A stretch of 64,000 nt of DNA from Candidatus Gastranaerophilales bacterium (GCA_944323655.1 CALUTL010000001.1:278320-342319), one strand, 5' to 3'. Shown: positions 18,086 through 27,031, counted from the first letter of the stretch. The notes: generated by a model from the letters alone, not told the origin. A program made the numbers and translations.

Positions 18086-19087
18086 ATGGGAATGGCAGCG
18101 TCACAAGCTAGATTTTTAGGTTTGACAGCTCGTAAGACCAATGTAGAGTACGAAGGTCAACAGATTAACCAACAGCGTACCTCATTGTCTAACCAATCTG
18201 CAAACTACTATAATGATCTGTTAGGTATGACTGTACCGGTTCCTCCGTCAGTTGATGATTACACCAAAACAGTTTACACATTTGAAGATGGTTCTCTAAC
18301 AAACGAAATAACATCAATGATAGCGCAAACCGACGGAACATACACAGTAAGCTATCTTTCAAAATGGCAAGATGATTATGTGCCGGTAGCCGCAGCAACA
18401 AGCGTAATCAATGTTCAAGGTACAGATTACTTTGTAGGCGCAGAACAGTTGAGAGTTCTTGGCGATGCAGATCCGAGCATAACAGATCCTGATCAAAAAG
18501 CTGCAAGACAAAAAGAAGAAGAAGCTTGGAAAGTCCAACTTACTGAAAAATACGGTACAAACGAATGGTACATAAGATATGTAACCAACACAACTACCGG
18601 ACAAGAAATTCCTTACTTCTACAAAAAAGCTGATATCGACAATAACAAAGACAAAACCGATGATAACGGCAACATTTTATCAAACATCAACTGCTACACA
18701 ATCGGCAGCGACACAAAAGTCAGAGAAGTAAAAGCCGTAGAAGATTGTAAAGTAGAAAGAGATGCATCTGGAAGATTTATGTCAATCTCAATTCCGAACG
18801 ATGACGGCACAAACACCTATTCAACTTATGCCTTAACAACATCAACAGTAACAGATCAAGATGCATACAACGATGCTATGAATGAATACGAACACGAAAA
18901 ATACCTTTATGATCAAGCAATCGACCAAATCAACGCAAAAATCGAAATCATTCAGGCACAAGATAAAAACCTTGAATTAAGATTGAAACAATTAGACACA
19001 GAACAAAGTGCAATCCAAACCGAAATGGATGCTGTAGAAAAAGTTATCGAAAAGAATACTGAATCAACATTCAAAACATTCGGTTAA
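18086..19087 (+). CDS. Conserved lineage protein with MGMAASQARFLGLTARK start
   Basis: 333 residues. The N-terminus MGMAASQARFLGLTARKTN followed by a Gln/Asn-rich helix (EGQQINQQRTSLSNQSANYY) recurs, as I recall, in several paralogues per genome in Gastranaerophilales. No signal peptide is present. The middle is an acidic beta-rich domain (about 50-250), and the end is a coiled coil (about 255-330: EYEHEKYLYDQAIDQINAKI). Helix at both ends with a beta domain between recalls flagellar rod/hook-type axial proteins, but no flagellar gene is seen here, so this is only an analogy. A ribosome site AAAGGAAA precedes the ATG. Confidence 0.65.
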   Translation: MGMAASQARFLGLTARKTNVEYEGQQINQQRTSLSNQSANYYNDLLGMTVPVPPSVDDYTKTVYTFEDGSLTNEITSMIAQTDGTYTVSYLSKWQDDYVPVAAATSVINVQGTDYFVGAEQLRVLGDADPSITDPDQKAARQKEEEAWKVQLTEKYGTNEWYIRYVTNTTTGQEIPYFYKKADIDNNKDKTDDNGNILSNINCYTIGSDTKVREVKAVEDCKVERDASGRFMSISIPNDDGTNTYSTYALTTSTVTDQDAYNDAMNEYEHEKYLYDQAIDQINAKIEIIQAQDKNLELRLKQLDTEQSAIQTEMDAVEKVIEKNTESTFKTFG

Positions 19088-19235
19088 TAAGTAAGGCGGC
19101 AGATTTAATTTCTGCCCACAAAAACCTCAAAAACAAATTCGTTTCGCAACGGATTTTATAATAACGACAAGGAAAAAAGTCAAATGAAGAAAAAAGTTTT
19201 TAAACATTTCCTTTCCCTTTTTCCTATTAATTTTC

Positions 19236-19260
19236 AACGGCAGCAACGCCGTTTTTTTTT
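19236..19260 (+). terminator. Intrinsic terminator
   Basis: AACGGC (19236-19241) pairs with GCCGTT (19248-19253) around a 6-base loop and runs into nine T residues. It ends the transcript of the 18086-19087 gene. The remaining 19088-19328 gap also has a GGCAGA/TCTGCC hairpin at about 19098-19117 and nothing else I can name. Confidence 0.8.
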
Positions 19261-19313
19261 GTTTATTCGGGAAAGATTACGATAGAACTTCATAAAAGCA
19301 TAAATTAAATTCA

Positions 19314-19322
19314 TGATATAAT
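19314..19322 (+). promoter_or_regulatory. Extended -10 promoter, probably leaderless start
   Basis: TGATATAAT at 19314-19322 is an extended -10 element. The ATG of the prenyl synthase is at 19329, about where transcription would begin, and no Shine-Dalgarno lies between, so the mRNA may be leaderless. Confidence 0.5.
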
Positions 19323-19328
19323 AGAAAC

Positions 19329-20207
19329 ATGGATTTTGAAGAACAGTATCAAAAAATCGCAAATTATGTAAGCGAGGATCTTTCAAAGGTAGAAGGGGAA
19401 TTAAAATCAGAAATCGGGATTTTTCCGGAAGTAAATCCTTATTTAGAGAGGTTTTTGACAGGGAAATCAAAGAGGATAAGGCCGACAAGTGCTTTTTTAT
19501 ACCTTCGAGCAAACGGTCTTGAACCCAATAACAATCACTACATTCTGCAAAGTGCCATTGAAATAATCCATAATGCATCGCTTCTTCACGATGATGTAAT
19601 TGATGAATGCGAAACACGACGGGGGAACATTACCCTGAATAAAGAATTTAACAATAAAACCGCAGTTTTATGCGGGGATTATCTTTTGGCATCTGCCCTT
19701 GATAAGCTTAACCGATTAAATAACTCTAAAATAACCGCCCTATGCGCAGACACAATGCGTGAAATGTGTAAAGGCGAAATTTTTCAAGATTTTATGAAAG
19801 GCCAAATTCCGACATTAGAAGAATATTTAACGAAAACAAAACAAAAAACCGCAGGACTTTTCAGAACAGCGATAGAAGGCGCAATGATACTCAACGGAGA
19901 AAAAGACACAACGCAGGCCTCTGAATTTGCAATAAACTTCGGTATAGCATTTCAGATAAGAGATGACCTTATAAACATCTTAAAAACCGACACCTTGAAA
20001 CCTTCAAACAACGACATAAAATGCGGGATATATAATGCCCCGGTAATTTATGCCGGAAACACTTCCGACCTGGAGCAGGGTATTGAAAAAACGAAAACTT
20101 TGTTAAATAATTATATAGTTAAATCACAAAGGATTTTAGACACCTTTGAGGATAATCCGTATAAAACAGCACTTAGAGAGCTTTTAGGGATATTAGGCAA
20201 TGCATAA
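19329..20207 (+). CDS. Polyprenyl (isoprenyl) diphosphate synthase
   Basis: 292 residues of the all-helical trans-prenyltransferase family that condenses IPP with allylic diphosphates. The first Asp-rich motif is D88-DVI-D92 in LLHDDVIDE. The second is D211-D212-LI-N215, where the usual last Asp is Asn. GKSKRIRP near 46-52 is the IPP-binding region. The final product length cannot be read reliably, so farnesyl, geranylgeranyl and longer-chain synthases all remain possible. Together with ispH in this window it points to non-mevalonate isoprenoid supply. The last 8 bases overlap lepB. Confidence 0.88.
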   Translation: MDFEEQYQKIANYVSEDLSKVEGELKSEIGIFPEVNPYLERFLTGKSKRIRPTSAFLYLRANGLEPNNNHYILQSAIEIIHNASLLHDDVIDECETRRGNITLNKEFNNKTAVLCGDYLLASALDKLNRLNNSKITALCADTMREMCKGEIFQDFMKGQIPTLEEYLTKTKQKTAGLFRTAIEGAMILNGEKDTTQASEFAINFGIAFQIRDDLINILKTDTLKPSNNDIKCGIYNAPVIYAGNTSDLEQGIEKTKTLLNNYIVKSQRILDTFEDNPYKTALRELLGILGNA

Positions 20208-20868
20208 AATAAAAGAGCTTTATAATCTTATAAAAACGAAATACGAATCAATGAACCCTATTACAAGAGAGATAATCGAAACGATAGTATTTGTCTTAGT
20301 AATGGTAATAATCATAAGATATTTTGTGGGAGAAATCCGCTGGATACCATCAGCCTCAATGCATCCTACACTTTTAGAAGGCGACAGAATAGTTGTCGAA
20401 AGGTTTTCGAGATTTTACAGAACCCCGAAACGCGGTGATATAATGGTATTTTACCCGCCGTTTGAAAGATTAAAAAACACACCTGTAAAAGTATTTTCAA
20501 GATTAACGGGCTTTTTCTGTAAAGATGTAGCCTACATTAAACGAGTGATAGGACTTCCCGGAGAGAAGGTTGAAATAAAAGCCGATAAAGATGGTAAATA
20601 TGCGGTTTACATAAACGGAGAATTTCTTAACGAACCATACGTAAACAGTCCATACGACTACCCTCAATGCTCAGAAGCAATTGAATGTAAATTTGATATT
20701 CCGGAAGGCTACTACCTGATGCTCGGAGATAACAGAGGGAACTCTCAAGACGGAAGATACTGGGGACTTTTACCTAAAGACAGGTTTATAGGTCGTGCCG
20801 TAACTGTATTTTGGCCGATAAAACGCATAAAACGGCTTTGGAATAACCCATACGAAATTAAAGAATAA
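20200..20868 (+). CDS. lepB: Signal peptidase I
   Basis: 222 residues. One N-terminal transmembrane helix (about 25-42, TIVFVLVMVIIIRYFV) is followed by box B SASMHPTL with catalytic Ser53, box D KRVIGLPGE with general base Lys114, and box E GDNRGNSQDGRYWG. It cleaves signal peptides of exported proteins such as the adhesin and secretin of this window on the outer face of the inner membrane. It is translationally coupled to the prenyl synthase by an 8-bp overlap. An insert of about 20 residues between boxes C and D (FERLKNTPVKVFSRLTGFFC) is longer than in many Gram-positive enzymes. Confidence 0.94.
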   Translation: MHKIKELYNLIKTKYESMNPITREIIETIVFVLVMVIIIRYFVGEIRWIPSASMHPTLLEGDRIVVERFSRFYRTPKRGDIMVFYPPFERLKNTPVKVFSRLTGFFCKDVAYIKRVIGLPGEKVEIKADKDGKYAVYINGEFLNEPYVNSPYDYPQCSEAIECKFDIPEGYYLMLGDNRGNSQDGRYWGLLPKDRFIGRAVTVFWPIKRIKRLWNNPYEIKE

Positions 20869-20904
20869 ATTTTGCAGCGGGATTTAAGTACAAAAACCAG
20901 AAAA

Positions 20905-21273
20905 TTACGGCAAGAAATGATAGATTTTCATATAATCCGCCATAAGCTGTGAACTTGTAGCATTAGCAACATTAGCCTTAACAGTTTGTTCGCTGTCGGT
21001 TTCGGAGACTTCTTTAACCTGCTGAGATTCTTTTCTGCGTTCTTGTGCGGCCTGCTCAACCTGAGCTTCACGAATATAATCCTCGACAGATTGCTGAACC
21101 TGTTCGATTTTAGCTTTATCGCCCGCATAAGAACCGGTAGATTCAACACCGAGTTCTTCCAACTGCTGCATAATCTGATACCATTCATTGTAATTAGGCA
21201 CAGTTGTATTTTGTGCTGCCGCAGCAGCTCTGACTTCTTCCAAATCTTCAATACTGTTAATTTTGTCGGGCAT
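20905..21273 (-). CDS. Small Gln/Glu-rich coiled-coil protein, unknown
   Basis: 122 residues, acidic, with no signal peptide or membrane segment. Residues 60-100 form a predicted coiled coil (AKIEQVQQSVEDYIREAQVE, then QERRKESQQVKEVSE). GGAGAG precedes the ATG at the right distance. It converges with lepB and is alone on its strand. Another frame over the same bases is open for 127 codons, but its composition (Leu/Arg/Ser-rich) marks it as a shadow. I do not recognise the family. Confidence 0.55.
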   Translation of the reverse strand: MPDKINSIEDLEEVRAAAAAQNTTVPNYNEWYQIMQQLEELGVESTGSYAGDKAKIEQVQQSVEDYIREAQVEQAAQERRKESQQVKEVSETDSEQTVKANVANATSSQLMADYMKIYHFLP

Positions 21274-21610
21274 AACACTCTCCTTTGAACGTTAAGAAAC
21301 GATTTATACACCTCTTAACTATATAAAGTAAAATATTCCCGCCAGATTTCATCAAAAAACATTTTCGTAACAAAAGTTAATATTATATTTAAATTTAATA
21401 ATTCGGCATAAAAATCGGACCTGCAAATCAATTTTTTATTTAAAAATACACACATTAAAATTATTAAGAAAAATTTACAAAACACACCAAAAGTTGCCCA
21501 AAACAAGAATTTCAAACTCAACGGCAACGCTTGATTGTGTGCGATAATTATAAAAACAATCAAATAAAACGATACAATTTTTGTTAAAAAACGTTATGAA
21601 AACACTTGCA

Positions 21611-21638
21611 TTGAAATATTTTCCAAGTAATATATACA
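21611..21638 (+). promoter_or_regulatory. Candidate promoter of the infA ribosomal operon
   Basis: TTGAAA (21611-21616), 16 bp, TATACA (21633-21638). Transcription would begin around 21645, inside a near-perfect 20-bp palindrome at 21640-21659 centred on CCCTTATAAGGG, and about 50 bases before infA. The rest of the 21274-21610 gap is AT-rich with no supported gene. Confidence 0.5.
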
Positions 21639-21693
21639 TGTTCCCTTATAAGGGGACAATTGTGCACATACAAATAGCCGAATAGAGGAAACA

Positions 21694-21909
21694 ATGTCAA
21701 AAGACGTCATAGAAATCGAAGGTACCATAATAGAATCAATGCCGAATGCGATGTTTCGGGTGAAATTAGAAAATGATCACGAAATATTAGCGCACATTTC
21801 GGGTAAAATCAGAAAGAATTTCATAAGGATTTTACCGGGCGACAAGGTAAAAGTAGAGATGACACCGTACGATTTAACCAGAGGACGTATAACATTCCGT
21901 CTAAAGTAG
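21694..21909 (+). CDS. infA: Translation initiation factor IF-1
   Basis: 71 residues, the normal length, a single S1/OB fold. Signature sequences are [39 protein letters not shown] and RGRITFRLK. It binds the 30S A site during initiation. A GAGGAAACA ribosome site precedes the ATG. It begins the ribosomal-protein/RNA polymerase alpha operon, the usual arrangement before rpmJ and rpsM. Confidence 0.97.
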   Translation: MSKDVIEIEGTIIESMPNAMFRVKLENDHEILAHISGKIRKNFIRILPGDKVKVEMTPYDLTRGRITFRLK

Positions 21910-21966
21910 CACAAAAGCAATTTAGAATATAAATAAAGATACAAAACCATATAAAGGAACGAAAAA

Positions 21967-22080
21967 ATGAAAGTAAGATCATCAGTAAAACCAATGTGTG
22001 ACAAATGCAAATGCATAAAAAGAAAAGGCCGCATAGCGATCATATGCGAAAACCCTAAGCACAAACAAAGACAGGGTTAG
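21967..22080 (+). CDS. rpmJ: Ribosomal protein bL36
   Basis: 37 codons from ATG 21967 to TAG 22078-22080. The product reads [20 protein letters not shown] then ends HKQRQG, with the C-x2-C and C-x4-H zinc ligands of the C+ form of L36. AAAGGAAC precedes the start. Its place between infA and rpsM is the usual one. Confidence 0.97.
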   Translation: MKVRSSVKPMCDKCKCIKRKGRIAIICENPKHKQRQG

Positions 22081-22222
22081 TTTATATTTGAAATGCATTA
22101 ACAAGCATAAATGACACACAAAAAAGAAGCCGAACTCACGGGCAAAAGCGGTGGGTGGTGAGGAAGTATTTAAGCCTCATACACAAAAAAATCTAACAAC
22201 AAGAAAAGGAGAAAACAGAAAA

Positions 22223-22588
22223 ATGGCAAGATTAGCTGGGGTTGATTTACCCCGTAACAAACGAATGATAATAGCACTAACCTATATTTACGGAATAGGA
22301 CCGACAAGAAGCGCAAAGATACTTGCAGCAACAGGCATATCACCTGATTTAAGAACAGATGATTTGACAGAAGAAGATATCAAGAACTTACGTAACGAAC
22401 TAGCGAACTACCACATAGAAGGCGACTTAAGACGTGAAGTAACAATGCACATCAAACGTCTTCAAGAGATTGGTTCATACAGAGGTTTAAGACACAAAAG
22501 AAAACTTCCTGTAAGAGGCCAGAGAACAAAAACGAACGCAAGAACACGCCGCGGCAAAAAGAACGGTGCAGTAGCTAAAAAGAAATAA
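22223..22588 (+). CDS. rpsM: Ribosomal protein uS13
   Basis: 121 residues from ATG 22223 (AAAAGGAG upstream decides the start; the open frame runs back to a GTG at 22151, which is not needed). [20 protein letters not shown] is the classic start and [18 protein letters not shown] the basic tail that contacts the P-site tRNA. The 22081-22222 gap before it holds no gene. Confidence 0.97.
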   Translation: MARLAGVDLPRNKRMIIALTYIYGIGPTRSAKILAATGISPDLRTDDLTEEDIKNLRNELANYHIEGDLRREVTMHIKRLQEIGSYRGLRHKRKLPVRGQRTKTNARTRRGKKNGAVAKKK

Positions 22589-22619
22589 TTAAAAAGTAAC
22601 AAAGATAAAGGATAAAGAA

Positions 22620-23006
22620 ATGGCAAGACCAGTAAAAACAAAGAAAAAAGAAAAGAAAAACGTATTGCAGGGTGTTGTACATATACAATCAACCTTTAAC
22701 AATACAATAGTAACTTCAACCGACACACAAGGTAATGCTATAGCATGGGCAACAGCCGGAGCAACAGGCTTCAAAGGCGCAAGAAAAGGAACTCCGTTTG
22801 CCGCACAATCAGCAGCAGAACTTGTTGCGAAGAAATCAATTGACCAAGGTATGAAAAAAGTTGAAGTACATATCAAAGGGCCTGGCTCAGGCAGAGAAAC
22901 AGCAATCAGAGCGATACAAGCAGCAGGACTTGAAATTACGTTAATCAAAGACGTAACACCGATTCCTCACAACGGCTGCCGTCCGCCTAAAAAACGCCGC
23001 GTATAG
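22620..23006 (+). CDS. rpsK: Ribosomal protein uS11
   Basis: 128 residues, normal length. It has the family features [35 protein letters not shown] and the conserved C-terminal [13 protein letters not shown]. It forms the 30S platform. It follows rpsM by 31 bp. Confidence 0.97.
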   Translation: MARPVKTKKKEKKNVLQGVVHIQSTFNNTIVTSTDTQGNAIAWATAGATGFKGARKGTPFAAQSAAELVAKKSIDQGMKKVEVHIKGPGSGRETAIRAIQAAGLEITLIKDVTPIPHNGCRPPKKRRV

Positions 23007-23061
23007 TATCAGAAACAATTAATCCAAAGATACTGCGGTAATAAAACACAGTTACAAATAA

Positions 23062-23107
23062 GCGGGGGCTTGCGTTAAGCCAAAATCGCAAACCATAGAT
23101 GCCCCGC
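23062..23107 (+). promoter_or_regulatory. Structured rpsK-rpsD intergenic leader
   Basis: GCGGGG (23062-23067) pairs with CCCCGC (23102-23107), and inside it TTGCG (23070-23074) pairs with CGCAA (23087-23091). This nested hairpin lies 26 bases before the S4 start codon and could be a binding site for autogenous control by S4. Confidence 0.45.
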
Positions 23108-23132
23108 AACAAATAAAAGGAGAAAATTAAAA

Positions 23133-23735
23133 ATGGCAAGATATTCAGGACCAACGAATAAATTATTCAGAAATAAGAAAGTAAAAGACATATCAAACAG
23201 AAAATTGACATCATCAATGCGCCAAACAGCTTCAGGCCAGCACGGTGCAGTAAGAAAGAAATTATCTGAATATGCAGTACACCTTGCAGAAAAACAAAAA
23301 ATCAGATTTACATACATCGTAAGCGAAAAACAATTTGCAAGATACTATAGCGAAGCAGCAAGAAGAAAAGGCGTAACCGGCACAATTCTTCTACAGCTTT
23401 TGGAATCAAGACTTGACAACGTATTATACAGAGCAGGTCTTGGCATAACCCGTAAACAAACAAGACAAATCGTAAATCACGGACACGTACTTGTAAACGG
23501 AAAGAAAGTAGATATTCCGTCATACCAAGTAAAAGCAGGCGACGTAATCACAATCAAATCAAGAAGTGAAGCCTTCTTAAAATCAGTAACTGAAATGATA
23601 GATATGGCATGCGCACCGGCTTGGATGACAATAGACAAAGCAGCATTGAAAATCACATTCGACAGAATTCCCGAAAGAGAAGAATTAGATCCAGAAATCA
23701 AAGAACAACTGGTAATTGAGTACTATTCTAAGTAG
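23133..23735 (+). CDS. rpsD: Ribosomal protein uS4
   Basis: 200 residues with the N-terminal S4 domain (MARYSGPTNKLFRNKK, a C-minus form without zinc cysteines) and the S4 RNA-binding fold around 90-150 (LLQLLESRLDNVLYRAGLG, ARQIVNHGHVLVNG-type sequence). It nucleates 30S assembly and commonly represses its own operon. Its presence between rpsK and rpoA is like Firmicutes and Proteobacteria; in most Cyanobacteria rpsD is elsewhere (recalled, not checked). Confidence 0.97.
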   Translation: MARYSGPTNKLFRNKKVKDISNRKLTSSMRQTASGQHGAVRKKLSEYAVHLAEKQKIRFTYIVSEKQFARYYSEAARRKGVTGTILLQLLESRLDNVLYRAGLGITRKQTRQIVNHGHVLVNGKKVDIPSYQVKAGDVITIKSRSEAFLKSVTEMIDMACAPAWMTIDKAALKITFDRIPEREELDPEIKEQLVIEYYSK

Positions 23736-23750
23736 CCGGATTTTGTAGAG

Positions 23751-23813
23751 CACGCAAGGCCTCACCAAGTGAGCCAAAGCGTAAAACAATAATCTGGGAG
23801 CTTTAAAAAGCTC
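23751..23813 (+). promoter_or_regulatory. Two hairpins between rpsD and rpoA
   Basis: An outer ACGC/GCGT pair encloses GGC(C)TCAC...GTGAGCC (23758-23775), followed by a GAGCTT/AAGCTC hairpin ending at 23813. No T-tract follows, so they are more likely RNA processing, translation-control or stability elements than terminators. Confidence 0.35.
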
Positions 23814-23878
23814 TGACGATTTAGTAAATCAAACGGAGAAATCCACAATAGTTAATTAAAAAACTAGGAGATTAAAAC

Positions 23879-24847
23879 ATGGAATTAAAAATCAAATGCG
23901 TTAATACCACAACAAGTTCAGACGGTTCACAATACGGAAAATTCGTAATAGAGCCGTTGGAAAAGGGATTTGGAACAACAATCGGAAACTCTTTAAGACG
24001 TGTACTTTTATCAAGCTTAGAAGGGACAGCAGTAACTTCAGCGAGAATAGAAGGTATAACACACGAATACACAGCAATTCCGGGTGTTCTGGAAGACGTT
24101 ATTGACGTAATGTTAAACCTTAAAGGACTTGTGGTAAAGACCGATTCTAAAGATGCTCAACACTTAAGAATAGATATAGATCGTCCGGGACCGGTATTGG
24201 CGAGTGATATTCAGCTTCCTGCAGGAGTAAAAGTAGTAAACCCTGACTGGTTAATATGTACAGTAGCAGATGGCGGCAGCTTCCACGCTGACGTAATCGT
24301 TGAAACCGGCAAAGGCTACGTTGCTCACGACGTACCAAGAGATTCAAAAGGTATTGCTATCGACGTATTACCGATTGATGCAACATTTATGCCGATTAAA
24401 CGTGTAAGCTACAATGTAGAAAGCACTCGTGTAGGCGATTCAATAGATTTTGATAAATTGACTCTTGAAATTTGGTCAAACGGTTCAATCGAAGTAACAA
24501 CAGCATTGAGTCAGGCATCAAATCTTCTGATAGACCACTTTATTCAGATAGCATCAATTACAGGCCAGCCTGTAGTTACACCGACGATAAGTGTTCACGA
24601 AGAAGCAGAAGAAGATTCAAACGTACCTTCAATGACAATTGAAGAGCTTGAACTTTCAGTAAGAGCATACAACTGCTTAAAAAGAGCAAGCATCAATTCA
24701 ATGGCAGAATTGCTTAAGAAATCAGAACACGATTTATTAAACATTAAGAACTTCGGTAAAAAGTCATCAGATGAAGTAATCGAAAGACTTCACCACTTCG
24801 GACTGGACCTTGCGCCGAACCCTGAAATCGAAGAAGAAATCGGTTAA
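23879..24847 (+). CDS. rpoA: RNA polymerase subunit alpha
   Basis: 322 residues. The N-terminal dimerisation domain (about 1-230) contains FVIEPLEKGFGTTIGNSLRR and the C-terminal domain (about 255-310) contains the helix-hairpin-helix LLKIKNFG-like sequence (LLNIKNFGKKSSDEVIERLH) that contacts UP elements and activators. Length is normal. ACTAGGAG precedes the ATG. It sits in its usual position between small-subunit genes and rplQ. Confidence 0.97.
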   Translation: MELKIKCVNTTTSSDGSQYGKFVIEPLEKGFGTTIGNSLRRVLLSSLEGTAVTSARIEGITHEYTAIPGVLEDVIDVMLNLKGLVVKTDSKDAQHLRIDIDRPGPVLASDIQLPAGVKVVNPDWLICTVADGGSFHADVIVETGKGYVAHDVPRDSKGIAIDVLPIDATFMPIKRVSYNVESTRVGDSIDFDKLTLEIWSNGSIEVTTALSQASNLLIDHFIQIASITGQPVVTPTISVHEEAEEDSNVPSMTIEELELSVRAYNCLKRASINSMAELLKKSEHDLLNIKNFGKKSSDEVIERLHHFGLDLAPNPEIEEEIG

Positions 24848-24891
24848 TAAAACAAAAATAATACAAAATAAAAAATAAAAGGAAAAGAACA

Positions 24892-25320
24892 ATGAGACAC
24901 ATGACAAAAAAACACACGCTTGGCAAAGCAAAAGATCAAAGAGATGCTCTTTTGCGCTCGTTGGCGACAGAACTTTTTGTCCACGGTGAAATCAAAACAA
25001 CAATGGCAAGAGCAAAAGCCCTCAGACCATATGCTGAAGAGATTATCACAATGGCTAAAAAAGGAGATCTTCACGCAATCCGCCAGGCTGCAAGACACAT
25101 TTATAACAAAGAAACCGGCAAATTCATTGATATGAAAACCGGCGAAGAATTTGAAGCACCGGTAGCAGATAAGAAACTAACACCTCAAACAGTGTTAAGA
25201 AGATTATTTGTAATAATCGGGAAGCAATATTCAGACCGCAAAGGCGGATATACAAGAATATACAGACTTCCTCCCCGCCGCGGCGATGCTTCGGAAATGG
25301 CTTTAATCCAGTTGGTATAA
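24892..25320 (+). CDS. rplQ: Ribosomal protein bL17
   Basis: 142 residues. MRHMTKKHTLGKAKDQRDAL and LATELFVHGEIKTTMARAKA are diagnostic, and the C-terminus ends in YTRIYRLPPRRGDASEMALI. A lineage-specific insert (residues 65-85, RHIYNKETGKFIDMKTGEEF) makes it longer than the usual 115-130 residues. AAAGGAAAAG precedes the start. Confidence 0.97.
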   Translation: MRHMTKKHTLGKAKDQRDALLRSLATELFVHGEIKTTMARAKALRPYAEEIITMAKKGDLHAIRQAARHIYNKETGKFIDMKTGEEFEAPVADKKLTPQTVLRRLFVIIGKQYSDRKGGYTRIYRLPPRRGDASEMALIQLV

Positions 25321-25326
25321 GCCAAA

Positions 25327-26100
25327 ATGAAATATGCTTTAAAAGTTCGGTATATCGGCAAAAACTATTACGGAAGCCAGATTCAATTTGAAAACGGCAA
25401 AGAGATAGACAAGCCGACAATACAAGGGATTTTAGAAAAAGCAATTTGTACAGTGACAGGTGAGAGAATCACCGAAGAAAATAAAAGACCGATTAAGACA
25501 GTCTTCTCCGGAAGAACTGACAAAGGTGTCAATGCAAAAGGCCAAATACTTCATTTCAGATACGACAAACCAATTGTTGCTTCACGGTTTGTGTATTCGG
25601 TAAATGAAATTCTACCGCCGGACATCTCAATCAGAGATTTAATCGAGGTTAACGAAGGGTTTCACGCTCAGAAATCCGCAAAACGCAGACATTACCGTTA
25701 CGAACTTGTAAACAGGCGGAATAAAGATGCGTTTGACGGGGATTTAATGCGAGTGAAATACGAAATTAACCTTGAGAAAATGCAAAAATCGCTGAATTAT
25801 CTAATAGGTGAGCACGATTTTTCAAGTTTCAAAAGCTCCGGAACGCTAAACCCGAGCACAGTCTGTTTTATCGAAAAAGCCGAGTGCAAAAGACTCGAAG
25901 ACGACCGAGTTGTTATAGATATTATCGGAGACAGATTTCTGTATAATATGGTAAGAACGATAGTCGGCACCCTTCTGGAAATAGAAGGACACAATTTGCC
26001 GCCGGAACACATGAAAGAAGTTTTGGAGGCAAAGGACCGCCGTAAAGCGGGACAAACAGTCAGTCCATACGGTCTGACATTATTGGAAGTACAATACTAA
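25327..26100 (+). CDS. truA: tRNA pseudouridine(38-40) synthase TruA
   Basis: 257 residues. The catalytic aspartate is D65 in [26 protein letters not shown] and [15 protein letters not shown] are further family signatures. It isomerises uridines 38-40 in the anticodon arm. It begins 6 bp after rplQ with no separate promoter, as in many Firmicutes and Cyanobacteria where truA sits between rplQ and rplM. Confidence 0.95.
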   Translation: MKYALKVRYIGKNYYGSQIQFENGKEIDKPTIQGILEKAICTVTGERITEENKRPIKTVFSGRTDKGVNAKGQILHFRYDKPIVASRFVYSVNEILPPDISIRDLIEVNEGFHAQKSAKRRHYRYELVNRRNKDAFDGDLMRVKYEINLEKMQKSLNYLIGEHDFSSFKSSGTLNPSTVCFIEKAECKRLEDDRVVIDIIGDRFLYNMVRTIVGTLLEIEGHNLPPEHMKEVLEAKDRRKAGQTVSPYGLTLLEVQY

Positions 26101-26123
26101 AAGTAATAAATGGAGACATTAGC

Positions 26124-26561
26124 ATGAAGACATATTCAGCAAAACCTCTTGAAGTAGAAAGAAAGTGGTATCTGATAGATGCTGAAGGCGAAGTATTAGG
26201 CCGTTTAGCAAGCAGAATCGCTGACATTTTAAGAGGGAAAAATAAGCCTGAATACACACCTAATGTTGATACAGGCGATTTCGTAGTAGTAATCAACGCA
26301 GACAAAGTTCGTGTAACAGGCAAAAAAGAAACAGATAAGATCTATTATCATCATACCGGATATCCGGGCGGATTAAAGAGCGCAAGCTTCAAAGAACTTA
26401 TGGAAAAAGACGGTACTTTGGCATTAGAAAAAGCAGTTAAGGGCATGCTTCCACACAACACATTAGGAGCACAGCAGTTAACTAAATTAAAAATCTATGC
26501 AGGCAGCGAACATCCGCACGCAGCACAGAAACCGATTGTACTGGAAAAGGAGGCTAAATAA
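26124..26561 (+). CDS. rplM: Ribosomal protein uL13
   Basis: 145 residues, normal length. Signatures are [35 protein letters not shown] and [13 protein letters not shown]. Its stop codon TAA shares one base with the rpsI start (TAATG), so translation is coupled. Confidence 0.97.
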   Translation: MKTYSAKPLEVERKWYLIDAEGEVLGRLASRIADILRGKNKPEYTPNVDTGDFVVVINADKVRVTGKKETDKIYYHHTGYPGGLKSASFKELMEKDGTLALEKAVKGMLPHNTLGAQQLTKLKIYAGSEHPHAAQKPIVLEKEAK

Positions 26562-26953
26562 TGGCAGAAGAAATTATGGCAACAGGCCGCAGAAAAACCT
26601 CTATAGCAGTGGTAAAATTGGTCAAAGGTAAAGGCAGAATCTTTGTAAACGGCAAAACATTAAGAGATTACATCGGCAACAGACCTGCAGTAGAAATGTT
26701 AGTTTACAGACCGCTAGTCCTTACAGATAATCAAGAAAAATATGATGTAAGAGTAAAAACATTAGGCGGCGGAGTAGTCGCACAGTGCGGAGCAATCAGA
26801 CACGGAATTGCAAGAGCTCTTGTAAAATCAAATGAAGAATACAGAAATGTACTTCGCTTAGAAGGTCTTTTAACTCGTGACCCACGTGTTAAAGAACGTA
26901 AGAAATACGGCCGCAAACGTGCAAGAAAACGTTTCCAATTCTCAAAACGTTAA
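26561..26953 (+). CDS. rpsI: Ribosomal protein uS9
   Basis: 130 residues. It has ATGRRKTSIAVVKLVKGKG and the C-terminal basic tail KYGRKRARKRFQFSKR that reaches the P site. It is the last gene of the operon, followed by a strong terminator. Confidence 0.97.
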   Translation: MAEEIMATGRRKTSIAVVKLVKGKGRIFVNGKTLRDYIGNRPAVEMLVYRPLVLTDNQEKYDVRVKTLGGGVVAQCGAIRHGIARALVKSNEEYRNVLRLEGLLTRDPRVKERKKYGRKRARKRFQFSKR

Positions 26954-26977
26954 TATTTATATTATCAAATATTCAAA

Positions 26978-27013
26978 AACGCGCTTTGCAAAATATGCAA
27001 GGCGCGTTTATTA
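26978..27013 (+). terminator. Intrinsic terminator of the ribosomal operon (possibly bidirectional)
   Basis: AAACGCGCTTTGC pairs with GCAAGGCGCGTTT across a 6-7 base loop, with one mismatch, and is followed by TTTATTAT. The 5' flank is A-rich, so the same hairpin may also end the convergent histidine kinase transcript. Confidence 0.85.
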
Positions 27014-27031
27014 TACCGACAAACTTAAAAA

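Noticed and set aside
19184..19285. 33-codon ORF starting MKKKVFKHFLS
   Set aside because: It reads through the terminator hairpin and T-tract at 19236-19260, so it is unlikely to be translated.
21315..21563. 82-codon minus-strand hydrophobic ORF upstream of infA
   Set aside because: AT-rich intergenic DNA easily gives such Phe/Leu/Ile-rich frames; no ribosome site recognised.
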